From Halocafeteria seosinensis (taxonomy: Eukaryota; Sar; Bigyra; Bicosoecida), in NCBI GenBank assembly GCA_001687465.1, contig LVLI01000315.1:1-54350 (forward strand): a stretch of DNA of 54,350 nt. The letters are read 5' to 3'. The position numbers and the translations under genes are program-made. Shown piece after piece: positions 1 through 11,927 of this stretch. Each line of letters opens with the position of its first letter. Position 1 is the stretch's first letter. The notes beneath the pieces are model-generated. The model made no database searches. It was not told the DNA's origin and saw nothing but the letters and a program-made list of their open reading frames with translations.

Positions 1-380
1 CTACCCGGAACCGGCCCAACATCTTCACGTTGTGGCGCATCAACGTGACTGACAGTTTGGCCGTCATCAGCTTGCGGAAGTTCCGCATCTCCCTTTTTCC
101 CCAGCGGGAGCCCGGTGCTTTCTCTCGGGTGCGCCTTCCCCGAAGCCGCCCGTCGCGAACGGGATAATTTCCGTGTGGTGGTCCCTCAGGTGCCCGCATT
201 TTGTCCGCTTCATCTTCTTCGCTTCTGCCGCGATGGTGAGGGGTCTTCCCGCTGTCCTGGCTAGTCTGTCTCCCGTGCGGGGGTTTGGTACTGTCATATC
301 GACGTACAGTGTGCTTGTTGGGTCCTTTGTTACCAGGTCCATTACTGGCCTCGCCTCTCCTTCGTTTCGCGGGTCTATTA
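1..380 (-). repeat. Left arm of inverted repeat; non-LTR retrotransposon 3' fragment
   Basis: Reverse complement of 906-1285, nearly identical base for base (position n pairs with 1286-n). Read on the minus strand, 67-342 encodes a 91-residue fragment with VDMTVPNP, AARTAG-like and FATGGFGE motifs. This resembles the conserved segment after the reverse transcriptase domain in LINE-type polyproteins, where a VDV/VDMTV box is followed by a KxxKY-like stretch and a PF..ETFG-like box. Here the KY position reads KC. No reverse transcriptase domain is present, so this is a dead fragment. The arm is cut by the window edge and may extend further left. The repeat is plain from the sequence; the retroelement assignment rests on motif memory. 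Confidence 0.7.
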
Positions 381-905
381 TGTGGTACAGGGAAACTTAG
401 GCGACTGTACCGTGGAATCACACTGGTTGCACTTCGCTCATCCTTTTGGTGCTGTATGCTCGTGGCTCTGACGGTCTGAGTATACTCGGACAGTCTCAAA
501 GTGTTTGCTCAAACCCGATGTCCTCAGAAGCGAACTCCTTGTCGGGGTGAGCGAGAGTCCCGCGTTCCCTCGGCTGCACCGGCGTATGGCAGCATGAGAC
601 TTCTCACTGGGTTGTGCCCATGTACAACGCCCTGCCACAGCCATTTTAGGGGTATTAGCTATTTTAAGGATGGAAGCAGATGGCACTGTGTCTGCCCACT
701 CAGCAAATCGTGTTCTCTACCCCATTGGCGTTCTTCACTTTGAAGAAGCTGCAGTTCCCGGACTTCTGTCCTCGATGGATGGAGATGCAAGTATAGTCTA
801 GTCCACGCACTGGTGTGCGGCAAAGAAGTCACCGTCATGACGGGATAGCAGTGGAACTGAAGAACTACATCCGCATGAGTCAAATGCCAGTGGAGAGCGA
901 GAGGC
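381..905. other. Spacer between the inverted repeat arms
   Basis: About 525 bp separate the two arms. Only short overlapping frames occur and none looks like a gene. I see no similarity between this spacer and the retroelement fragment in the arms. Confidence 0.4.
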
Positions 906-1285
906 TAATAGACCCGCGAAACGAAGGAGAGGCGAGGCCAGTAATGGACCTGGTAACAAAGGACCCAACAAGCACACTGTACGTCGATATGACAGTACCA
1001 AACCCCCTCACGGGAGACAGACTAGCCAGGACAGCGGGAAGACCCCTCACCATCGCGGCAGAAGCGAAGAAGATGAAGCGGACAAAATACGGGCACCTGA
1101 GGGACCACCATACGGAAATTATCCCGTTCGCGACGGGCGGCTTCGGGGAAGACGCACCCGAGAGAAAGCACCGGGCTCCCGCTGGGGAAAAAGGGAGATG
1201 CGGAACTTCCGCAAGCTGATGACGGCCAAACTGTCAGTCACGTTGATGCGCCACAACGTGAAGATGTTGGGCCGGTTCCGGGTAG
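906..1285 (+). repeat. Right arm of inverted repeat; non-LTR retrotransposon 3' fragment
   Basis: Mirror copy of 1-380. The frame ending at 1219 carries the same retroelement-like tail (VDMTVPNPLTGDRLARTAG, then KRTKYGHL, then FATGGFGEDAP) with a few substitutions relative to the left arm. It keeps the intact KY motif and opens about 130 bp earlier. Neither arm has a start, a reverse transcriptase or an endonuclease. The two arms lie head to head, as if two 3'-truncated insertions landed in opposite orientation or one copy was inverted after duplication. Confidence 0.7.
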
Positions 1286-2043
1286 GGTCCACCCCTCACA
1301 CGTCGTAGCGTAGCCTGCAGCAGACACGTCTTCCGGTAGGAGCAATACCAATACACACTTCGCCACTTCAGCAAGCTGCCCAGTCGAAGAAGCTTCCAAA
1401 CCAGCGAACATTGTAGGTCGACTGCATGCAAGTATGGACGCACGCGTCATAATTGTTATATTTTATTGCATTCTTGCTGCATGCTAGGAAGACTGGACAG
1501 TCCCTCGCTATCTGCTGACAGTGGTGGGGATTTTCGATTCTTGTGGGGATCATGGTGACATGCTACTGCATCTTGGACGAGAAGACATTTACAGTTTGCA
1601 GCTGTGATGAAGACAGGAAAAAGTGCCAAAGAGAGCGGAGCGTAGCATTGTTCGTTTAGCACCGTGTATAATGTGACATAGTGTATGCACGCACCCCAGG
1701 AATTCGTTGCGCCAACACAACAGCAGCGCAATGGAACGATGAAATTCCAAAGTAAAATTACCGATGAAGCATACATACCGTCTCCTGCTCGCTTTCAGCT
1801 GGTTAGCAGTGAGTCAACACTTCGTTGCACGTTGCAGCAAAGCTAGAAGCCGGGATTCCGTTCGTAGAAGTAAGAATGTTCAATTTGATTGACGTGCTAG
1901 TACAGAAGGTCTTGTACAGTCTCTATCATGCACGATCGCTTTCCAGCAACTGCAGAAGCGATCTGGCTGCAGGACCATCGCTGGTATATCTTACGTGTCT
2001 GCCTATGCTAGTAATCTATGAATACTACACTCAATATCGTTAG
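1286..2043. other. Intergenic, no gene supported
   Basis: Between the retroelement arm and the 3' end of the large minus-strand gene. Only short frames without family similarity or consistent splice context occur. Nothing further is visible. Confidence 0.4.
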
Positions 2044-5000
2044 TCATCGAACGTTATCCAATATTCGAAGAAATCCGTTCCAGTCACGGAGCTCTTGAAT
2101 AGTCAAACCCGAGGTGACGTTCAACTGGTTGTCCGCAGTCAGTACCGTTCTCATAGCCGTCTTGGTCTCTGGAAGCATGTATCGAAGATTGTGCTCACCT
2201 GCAAGGAAACCACTCAAGCTATACACAAAAACTTTCAATGCGATTCCATATCATACCTGCCATATGCCACGTTAAAGACACTACTATCATTTGTAGTAGT
2301 CCCAGTAAAACGCGCCGGCATTGTGGAGTCATCGAGGGAGCAACTCGGCATAAACTGAAAACACTTGGCCATAATGGCTGAAGGATTTCAGCCCAAGGAT
2401 CTCCAACGGAGGGAGCAAGGAGTTCGTCATCAGAAAGAAACTTAGTTTGAATAAGCTCTGGATCAACCTTTGATAAAGCACCTGCTTTGCTTGCAAAAAG
2501 AACGAGTTGCTGTAGAGTTTTTAAAATATCGGCGTCTTTCTCCACATGCAACGGCAGAGTGTCGGTTAGCGCTTGAACAAAGGAGGTAAACATCCGTTCG
2601 CCAGTCCTGGGGAAGATTAACATAAAAGTACAATTGCTAGAAACGGCGCCTGTACTGGTGCAATAACTTACTCTAGCTTCTGTTTCTTGTTGGAAGGTTC
2701 CTGCACCACCAAATCCTCATCAGTCTCCGCTGGGAGCCCAGCATCCTCCTCAGACAAAGTAGAGTTTAAGAGCTTCTCCAGCGCAGCATCGTTTTGGAAG
2801 TCTACAACGTTGACTTGAATCTCCGTCCGACACGGTTCCACATCATAGCTTCCCGTAAGCCCGATTTGCTGTTCACTTGATAGACTGGAACAGCACAGTC
2901 GAGAAGCTATCTCGAAGTCATTCCACAGAGATCGAGGAACCTTGATATCGAACAGGTCGCAGGATGACTTCATTAATAGTCCGTACACAGAGCGGGAGAT
3001 AGAGGTTTCGGAAACTGCAAGTCACAACAAACGTTTATTAAGACCGAATGTACCACAAAGCTAGAGTACTCTTACGTTCGGGAATTTGCGGAGCCTGGAG
3101 TTTGTCTGAGCTACCTTTCCGTCCGCAGGAATCCTCCAAAGCGGAGGCGTTGTTGCCATTACTACTGGCAGAGTCCGCACTTGCAGAGTCCGCACTTACT
3201 CCGGCCATAGTCACACCTGTTTCACCTGATATCGGTAGAGGACCCTCAGTTTCAGCAGAGGCACGGTGAGTGTCACATCCAATGTCATTTATGGAGCTAG
3301 CACCACTGTCGTCTTTTCCCATCGATTCCATTATCGCTTCCGCTGCGGACTGAGCCATCCCACGGAATTTACTACGCCAAGCGGCAGAATCTTGTTTCTT
3401 CGTCTGCTTACGTTTCTCCCCAGACTCAACGTCGTCCTCTGATTCCTTACAATTCACCCCTTCATCGAATTCTAATTCTAATGGCGATTGTTCATATCTA
3501 TTTCGACCCTTCGTGTGGAAAATGCATCGTCGGGCGAGCAATGCCTCTGGATTGTCATTTTCTTCAGGTGATCGGGACCACAACGAGGGTGAACGTCCCT
3601 GTAGCAAACTAACACTTTCTTCAAGCCTATTCCTAAACGACTGAAGGTGAGATGGATCGGCAGCAATAATATCACTGGGAGTTGAACTTGTTGCGCCGAT
3701 TAGCTTCGTGTGTAGATTGCAAAGTCTTGTCACAAAGCGATACTTCTGAACTACCCCTTCTAGGACTCTTTGGTGGGCATCACCCCATTGAAGCAAGTTC
3801 TGTAGCTGCGACGAAGTTCCTCCTTCCCTCAGCAGTTCACCAATAAGCGTAGAAAACATTTTGAGGAAAGAAGAATACCCGAAAAATACTCGTGAGCACG
3901 CAATCCACTCCAAAATTGTGAACAAGATTGCCACAATTTCCTTTGTAATGTCAGAGTTCTGAATAAGAAGCTTCGGTCCAAACGATATACAACTCAGTAA
4001 GACTTCTGTTATGGTCTTCAAAGAACCATTATTTTTCAGCGTTTCCAGCTTTTTCCGTGGAGGATCACGAGAGCTACAACTTGCTGCCTTTAACGGCAAA
4101 TTGTTCTTAACGCAGCTAGGAATCATTCCTATCTGAGACCGCTGAAACAGACGGCAGCTGTCTTTTTGAGCGGGATTCAGGGTCTCGCTTCTAAACGACA
4201 AGGCACGTTGCAACTTCTTGGCAAAGCACATTAAAGTTGCTCTTGATACATGGGCGTCCGCAGTGGTTGCCATCCCTGCGGATAGCTTAATGCGGCTTTC
4301 CACCGAATCCCCAACGAGCGATGCCGTCGGGAATATCCGAACAAGGTTACAGTGGTGAACAGGGTACACTGGCTGAAACGAAGGTTCTAGAACTGATAGT
4401 ACGGTTTCAATATCTCCACAGGTCTTAGGCAGTGTCTTCATCTGGCTACTGAGGGAAACAGACAGTTCTTTACGGTCGTCGCCACACAAGACCGCGGAAG
4501 CTTCTGAAAGCATACACTCTGCTAGTCCTAAGAACGTTACATAAAGTTGGTTTTCGTCCCGCTTGAAATAATGCTCTCGCTTACGCACGTGCCTTAACCA
4601 CTTCTTTTGCTTACTGCATAGCTCCACTGCGGTAGTTCCCAACTTTTCCAATAGAACGTAAGACACTTTATACACTGCAGATTCTTCCCTCGCGCCAAAC
4701 AGTATGTCCCACAGCTGCAGGTAGATGCGATAAAGGAGTAGACAGTCACTGAACGAGGTGCTTCTTTCGGGAGGGAATGAGAGGAGCTCAGTCTTCCGTA
4801 GACCAGCTGACACATCATCAACGCTCAACTTGCCTGTCCGTTTGATGGCCCGGGAAATTGCGGACTCCGAATGTATAAGCCAATGCAACGGTCTTCTAAA
4901 TTCTGAGTATATATGCAAATAGCGACACTGTATACTTCGAGTCGCATCGGGCACTATGGCTTCTTGTCTTGTGAGCGCCGGTATGCTGCTGTCATGCGAG

Positions 5001-8000
5001 ACGGAGACGCCACATTTACTGCAAAACTCTCCCAGCAACTCTAGTTCCTTCCTACCTAGAGAACCGTCACGAGGCAGGAGGTTGTCCATCCAATAATGCA
5101 CTGCCGGCCCAATCAGCCGCAAGTTATGGCCTTGGTGAGAAGGTTGCATTGTCTTGACGCTATCCAGAATGTTGTCGACGAAATCATTGGAAATGCGGCA
5201 CAGAATCCGAAATAACTTGTACGCTAAGGTGTTTAACACATACGTGCGCTTTTCATCCTCCCTTACAAGTGCCAACACCACGACCACCGTTTCAACAATA
5301 AACAGTTTCATCGAAAAGGGAAACTCCCACAAGGAAGAATAGGGGCCGATAGCCGCCTGTGCTCTTAGCAGTTCTCCACGCGACGTCATGGGAAGGGCTT
5401 CAAGCAATTCACGAGCAGTGATTTCAACTATGGAGGAAGATTGCGGTAACAGAGACTGCCCTTCTGGAGACGAAAGAATCCACTGAAACCAACTAAAATA
5501 TTGTAGTTTTCTAGTGCCATCGACAAAGTTACCCAAAATTCTAGCAAGCAAGCTGTGGCACATGATGACCTTAATTAGTAGCTGAGATCGCCGTTGTCGA
5601 AGGAAGTTGGCAGCAATATCCAAAATTTTCCCAGCATATTCATAAATTTTCTCACTTGGTAGCGCTGATAGTTTCTTAGACGACTGCGAACACGATTGGC
5701 AAATTTCCTGGACTTCCTCTAAACCGATCCCCTCAAGCAAGACCTTGGACGCTGAGCAAAATGCCAAATGGGATAGTGTAAAAGATGGTAATTTCATGTA
5801 CAACGAATGGTCATATGACAGCAAACACTGCAACCACTCTGGAGGCTCTTGCAACCCTTGTCCACCATGCAGTAGCTGCGTTGCCGCAATTGCCAGAAAC
5901 TCGTCAAAAACCGGGGGTTCTTTTTGCTCCCTCAAGGAGCGCCCCAATCCAAAAGCTGACGTTTTCAGCTCATCCACAATAAGAGACCAGTTCGTCCCAC
6001 GGTTAAATAAGTCATTCCATATGTCTCCAGGGACTGCAGATCGGGAACAGGATAAAATCATAAATACATTCCCAACGACAAAAGCACTGGGAGGATACGT
6101 ACTATCACCACATTGGAAATGTGCTTTCACGGCACAACAGACTTGTTTCCATGCTAAATGCCCACCAAGTTTCTGCACACCTGACGCGTAGTACATGGTC
6201 ATCACAATAGAAAGCAGAATGCTTTTCTTTGTGTGGATGTAAGCGAAATCAGAGAGAGGCGAGGAATTCTTCCAGAAATGGACGGAGAATGACTTCGGGC
6301 AAACGCAAACCCAGAGCAAGGAGAAACAATCTGACAACCCGTTCAACACTCTTGACTCGCCCAACCAAGCTAGTTCGGCATTATCAATAGCACGAAGATA
6401 ATTCGGTGATACGGGAGTAGTTTCACTCACTTGGTTTCCCTGGAAGCAAGTGTGCAGCCAAGCAGTGAGTGCGCCCGTCACAGCCTTGTTGCCCGACATC
6501 TGCGACAAGTTGCTGATGGCATCCGTCAATGAGCGGACCCATTCCGTAATTTCCGTGGTATCAATAGTCTCCTTGTACACGTAATCTACGGAATTCGTTG
6601 TACGGACTATGTAATGCCCCAAATCCCGTAATGAGTTTTCCACAACGTGGGGTCGAGAATGCGCTATCTCAGGATCGTGGAACAAGCCACAAAGGAATCC
6701 GTCCACCAATGCGAGGGTATTACCAGGAAGTGTTTCCCCAATTTTTGCCATTTCAAAAAACGGTTGGAGAGGATTGTTTTCATCGAATGGTACAGAGTTT
6801 TGCAATTGTGGTTTTAAGATCACATTCTCGTGCACCAACTCCCAAAAGCCATGCCGGAGTGCATTTCGAAATTGAGAATCACGAAACTGCTTATCAGGGT
6901 CGATATCCGGTTGTAGTAAAAAAGAAATCGTTATGGGTATAGTCGAAAGATCAGCTAATACACGAAGAGCAGAAAGTACATCGATGCATGCGAAAGCAAA
7001 GTTCCAAGACCGCGCACTTGATATGAAGTTGACTCGATTTTCTATCACAGCTTTTATCAGCATTTCAGCGTCTTCGTAACATTCCATGGGTTCCTCTTCG
7101 TGAAAACAGTGAAGTAGAATCGACAATTTGGGCTCTCTCAAAGCCATAGAAAGGTTATCGAACTGCTTTACTGTCTGCTGTACATCTTCCTGTATCTGTC
7201 TGCCCCGGGACTTCAAATCCTCAACTGCTATTAAACCTCTCAGCGAATGTAGTACATCATGCCGCAGTACTGCACCCTTGTAGTGTACATGGTAACTGAC
7301 AGCAGCATATAGCTTCGAAGTTTGTTCACAAAACGCCCTTTCCGGCAAAGAGCGCAATGGCCTATTGTAAATCGTCAAAGGTAAAGTCCAGAAGTGCTTC
7401 AGTGACTGGCGGAGTAGACATTCAGCTCTAAAGAAGGCTAAAAACGTTTCAGATTTTGCAGGGGCAATTGTATTACCTACTGTCAGAGCTAGAGACAGTG
7501 CAGTCCAATCTAGTCCTTCCGAGCCATTAACACCCATCATAACCAGAAAATTGCTTACATAGCATAGCGAGGATTGAAACAAGCCTTGTATGTAGGTACG
7601 ATCTTTCCCGAGATCTTCTTGAAGCTGCGCTCCGAACAGGCAATTGTGTATCTGACTCTCATGGACTTGTTCACCTTGGTACATCCTGTGATAGATATCG
7701 CTCCATGACGAAGAATCTAAAAATCTCGAAAGAGACCAGTTTTGAAAAAATTCCAACCATATTAGTCCGAGGGTATAGCTGATTAAAGAGTTTCTGCCGA
7801 AGGAAGCTTGAGCATTCGTCGTCCCAACTTTCCTCAATGTGGCTTCTCGGATTGCCGAAGTTACATTGCGCCTCACACAAAAGTTGCCCGATACTCCTTT
7901 CGTTATTACAACATCGCTGACGTAATGAAGTTTCTTATCAAGTTCACCAAAATGAGAAAAAGAAGCCTGTAAGACAACGGGAAGCAGCCTAGCATCGTTC

Positions 8001-9250
8001 TCCAAAGCAAACGCTCCAACCAGCAGTAACCACTCAACGCTCTTCGAACAAGCATCGAAGAACAGAGACAGAATTTCTTCCTTGTTTTCTTTAAGACCCA
8101 TGGAGCCATGGAATAATGCTCTCACTATGGAAAAATCTGGATCCGAAGACTCCATTCTGCAAACGAAGTACATAGTCGTATGTAGCCACGGAACACTACG
8201 GAAGACGGTACTTACTCCTTTTTTAGCAATTTCTTTAACAAAGAGTAGGCTAAATGTTCTAAACCAGACGTTTGAGCCCAGGTCCCTAATTTATGGGACG
8301 CGTATAGACGGACAGAGTTGAAAAAGAGCAACTGGTTCACTGCTGTGACGGTGTTTTTTAGATTCCCTTTGAGAAGTTTCCTGAGCACGGATAGGTCCAG
8401 GCATTTCGCCAGAGAAGAGTTCTGAATCAATAAATCTACAGATTCGGAGCATTTCTCTGAACCATTACACATTTCTTTTGCTTGGAGGACCAACATTGCA
8501 ACCTCTTCAAGCGAACTGTCGTCTTGTGCCTCATGAATATATTGGAGAATTTCTCCCGCAAGCGAACTGCATTCAGAATCATCGATCCATGCCCGTCTTC
8601 CTGTGGCATCTATCAAATAGGAAAGTGTAATTCTTATTCTGGAAACTGTACTCAAACGTTGGAGTGCAGCGGTCAGCAAGCTACAAACTAAAGCAGGATG
8701 TAACGTCGGCAAGCGTGCCGAAGGCATCGGCTTCAAGGAAATCTCGTCGAGCTGCGATACAAGGTTGGTAACAACCACATCCGAGCCAAATAACTGCGAT
8801 ACACATATGCTCTTAACAAAGGGTGCACATTACAGCCTTCGGAGGAACACCACATACTGAAGCAGGAGTACTCGCCGTAATTTCCTTGAGTCTCTGGTAT
8901 AAGGACGATGAGTTTCTCCCTCTCAGTTCCATCTTCCGAAGCGATGCAAGGCACTGTTCTAGAGCTGTCGCGAAGCCCTCTGTATCCTGGTTCTGCTGAC
9001 AAGTGACCAAGGTATCCGTAGGTGCCGAAGCCGGAGTTTCCAAGTTGATTGAAGTATCTGACCCTAACCGTAACGATGCCGCAGAGGCAGTGGCAGCAGT
9101 AGCAGAGGGGGCATTTCCATCACTTGTAGGTGTTTCTGTAGCAGAGGCTTGCGTTGTGGCTGCTGTCGATGAAGATGAGGAACTCGCCGATGGTCTTGAT
9201 GAGGCACTGGCAGCACGACGGACGCCTCTTTTCTTTGTAGGCATAAACAT
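2044..9250 (-). CDS. Very large protein (2,299 aa) of unknown function, likely helical scaffold
   Basis: Six exons on the minus strand: 9250-8858, 8793-8216, 8156-3076, 3014-2672, 2606-2257, 2198-2044. The five introns (58-65 nt) have GT..AG ends and the joined frame is 2,300 codons with the stop. The start is the first ATG of a short cluster; a second ATG lies at 9244. The N-terminus (about residues 5-75) is basic and then Ser/Ala/Thr rich. The centre is a long, leucine-rich, probably all-helical stretch without transmembrane segments. Near residues 1,900-1,990 there is an acidic region, a Lys/Arg-rich possible nuclear signal (EKRKQTKKQ) and a short ADSAS repeat; a second basic patch (NKKQKLE) ends exon 4. 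Length and composition recall nucleolar or DNA-repair scaffold proteins (URB1/URB2, FANC family), but I found no diagnostic motif and assign none. Confidence 0.75.
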
Positions 9251-10003
9251 GATTAAGAACAAAATACAGTTCGATTGCTTTGTATATAACCCCAAGAACT
9301 ACCATCACATCATCAACCACCGACTCATTCAACGTGGTGCAATCGCGGACGGGGGGGCACATCATGGACTAGACTCCCTCAACGAAATGATTGCTCGATT
9401 GTGCTCAGAATTCCCCATGTGCCCCCCTTTATGGGCTACCAGCAATTCCTTTAGGAACGTATGCGCAGAAATCTTTATCAGCACAAGTTTCTACACCCTT
9501 GCAATCGCCCAATAGTAGTTTCTTCAGCAGTGTGTACCGGCCAATGTGGTGGTCTGCAGGAATCATCACCAACCATATTGTACCCAGAGAGTACAAAAAG
9601 TAGCAGTGGTAAGAAAGTCAAGCGTAGCTACGCTGGAGAGATTTGGCTGCAGAGGAATCATCTTGGGACTCGTCAGTCATGGGTTGCGTTAGAGGTGCCG
9701 TCGGTGTGGCTTGCGGATGGTACTGCGGCTGCTGAAATTGACTAGGTAGATACATGCGTAACAGAGTCAAAGTGTAAAGCGGACATGGCTCAGTACATCC
9801 AACCTGGGTAACACGATTGGAACACTAGGTAATCTGCCGAACTGTGCATTACTTCACTTTCTTAATGATGCCATTGCGGCAGAACGGCCTACCTACACTC
9901 GACTGACAGCAAAGTACCAGGTAGTGGTAGCCGTTCTCCTCAAATACAAGCATTCTTGATCGCCTTAGATAAACGTGCAGATGGACCCTGAGAGGGTCCA
10001 GTC
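9251..10003. other. Intergenic, no gene supported
   Basis: About 750 bp between the start of the large gene and the 3' end of MBF1. Open frames here (for example 9461-9745 on +) have no recognisable similarity. It should contain the promoter of the large gene, but I see no convincing motif. Confidence 0.4.
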
Positions 10004-10530
10004 TTACTTTTTGTCGCCTCCTTTTTTCTTATTCGGACGAGGCAGTTTCGTCTCAAGAGTCTTTTCGAGTTTGTTAATTATTTGCGGGTTTGGTATGGCT
10101 TTACCACTTTCATACTCAGTTATGATTGCTGGCTTCTCGCAAATAGCGGATGCAAGCTGTTTCTGGTTCATCTTTTTCGCCATGCGTGCCTTCTGTATAG
10201 ACTTAGCTAACGAGAGTGGCACGGTGCTATCTGCGGAGAGCACTCGTAGGATGATAATGTGTCGTTATGGCTACGGACCAGAATACAATTACTTACGTGC
10301 AAAATGTTCGTCATCTTCCTCGAGTTTCTTCATACTAGTTCCAGCAGCGGTAGCGCTATGTGCACTCTTATTTTCTCCGGAGGCAACTGCTATTCGCAAA
10401 TCGCAATGAACATCACAACATGGGAGGGACCTGACCAAGACTTACATTTCCTCTCTTTTGTGGTTGCGCCAGATCCACCTCCCTTCTTGTGGATCACTTG
10501 AGGAGTCCAATCCTGATGATCAGCCTGCAT
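10004..10530 (-). CDS. MBF1: Multiprotein-bridging factor 1 (MBF1)
   Basis: Transcriptional coactivator that bridges TBP and bZIP-type activators. Three exons: 10530-10446, 10389-10297, 10230-10004, giving 134 residues. The N-terminus QDWTPQVIHKK matches the conserved family start. The middle has the KKLEEDDEHF box before the helix-turn-helix. The C-terminal HTH holds KKMNQKQLAS and the hallmark EYESGKAIPNPQ, followed by a lysine-rich tail. Length is close to the usual ~145 residues. The first intron ends in TAGCAG, a tandem acceptor that could add or remove one codon. The start ATG is the only one before the conserved N-terminal box. Single-copy housekeeping gene; assignment is firm. Confidence 0.93.
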
Positions 10531-11183
10531 GAGGGATAAAAACCACGTGCATTCCAACGTAAGCACTGAGCTTGAAGAACAAATTTTCGAAAGTATGCAA
10601 CCATTTCCCAGGATTTCGCATACAATAACCACACGCCCTCGTTCCCAACATATTCAGCCTCATTGAAGGAATACGAATCTTGAAGGGCCTAATATGGCCC
10701 CTATGCACCATGCACTAAAGCGCGTTGGCCCTGGAAGCGTAATGGAAGTGTAGAAGAGCCACACGCACATACCATTTTTCTCTCCCTGTTTTGCACGTGT
10801 TTTCCAATGCTCAATTCACTGAACCTCGTAGAGACAATGCTTTTTAATTGCTCTCACTCTTGTTCCCTATTTCATACAATCCTCTGTGGATATGGCAATA
10901 TGAGATCTTTTAAACCACCCCCTGCAGTATGCTGCTCGCGGAAACCTAAGTTACCTACAAACGCTTGTACATTGTCCACGCATTCCGGTACGACCCCTTG
11001 ATATTCACGCAAGATAGGAAAGACAGGGAGAACAATAGTGGAGAAAATACCCGAATAGATGGAAGATGGACTCTTGGTGTATTTTCGCCAACGTTTCTCT
11101 AGATCTTGCGTATCGCTTCCTTCCTAGCAGGTCCTCCATTCCATATCTCCCAAGTAAAAGACGACTCACATATCGTCACCAGT
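10531..11183. other. Intergenic, no gene supported
   Basis: About 650 bp upstream of MBF1 and downstream of DAD1. No frame with a recognisable product. Presumably holds the MBF1 promoter and the DAD1 3' region. Confidence 0.4.
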
Positions 11184-11655
11184 TTATCCCATAAAGTTCC
11201 ACATAGTCAAGAATAGTATCAGGTTACAAAATACATAGTCTGCGAACGCTCTCTGAGGGGATCGAAATTTCAGATCATCACTGTTTAGTTGCATCCGTAG
11301 AGATACTGCAGACACCACACAAGATAATCAATTGGTTTACACAGTTTCATTCCCAATAGATATATTCATGTATGAGTAGAACAGAGCCCCTAAAGATGGC
11401 CTGTATACACTGGAAAAGACACTTACAGATCAGTACAGCTGAGCCCAAGCAGCTAAAGAGTGCTGCCAAGAACGCGTTAAAGGGAAAATGTGTGCCCACT
11501 ACGACCGAATATAGCATTACAATGGCTGCTGTAAGAGCAGCAGCTAATGCACCAGTATCTAATACACGAGCTTTGGGTGATGTCTGCTCCAAATAATTGG
11601 AATATATCTTCTTGAGTATCCCCAGAAAGCTGAGATTAGCTCCATCGTCTGCCAT
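11184..11655 (-). CDS. DAD1: DAD1/OST2 subunit of oligosaccharyltransferase
   Basis: Small membrane subunit of the ER oligosaccharyltransferase, which transfers the glycan to Asn in N-glycosylation. Two exons: 11655-11427 and 11305-11184, with a 121-nt intron; 116 residues, the normal family size. Exon 1 has a short cytosolic stretch, then hydrophobic helices around the signature VVGTHFPFNAFLAALFSCLG (equivalent to GTFPFNSFLSGF.S.VG). Exon 2 supplies the other signature, RMQLNS followed by PQRAFADYVF and the C-terminal FMG. The open frame of exon 1 runs on into intron sequence, so the true C-terminus is easily missed without splicing. Divergent from SEC13, sharing a 272-bp upstream region. 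Confidence 0.93.
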
Positions 11656-11927
11656 TTTGTCACCCTGTTTACGCCTCTCTCTGCCGTCTACAAACGTATA
11701 TTTTTAGCCAGTGTAATAGCAGCTGTCCCCAAATGACCCTCGTCATACAACACGAATGAATAAACACAACTAACATCAGCGTTCACCGCTCTTTGGTATT
11801 CATTCTCTCGTTATTGGGTTTGTTGGTACACCTCCACCCCTTGCATGCTCGTATACAACAAGGGACGAAAGGAAGAACGTGTTTGTGCTCAGTGAGTTGC
11901 TGCAATTAGGAAAGAAAAGCGAAGAAA
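11656..11927. promoter_or_regulatory. Shared divergent upstream region of DAD1 and SEC13
   Basis: 272 bp between the two start codons, so both promoters must lie here or overlap the genes. I recognise no specific factor site. Both products act at the ER, so co-regulation is possible but only inferred. Confidence 0.5.

Noticed and set aside
5745-6191. 148-residue Cys-rich open frame on the plus strand
   Set aside because: Lies wholly inside the long third exon of the large minus-strand gene, with no family similarity.
2044-9250. Naming the large protein FANCD2, URB1 or URB2
   Set aside because: Length and composition fit, but I could not match any conserved segment of these families; naming it would be a guess.
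9003-9515. 170-residue open frame on the plus strand
   Set aside because: Largely antisense to the Ser/Ala/Thr-rich first exon of the large minus-strand gene; low-complexity codons make the opposite frame open by chance.
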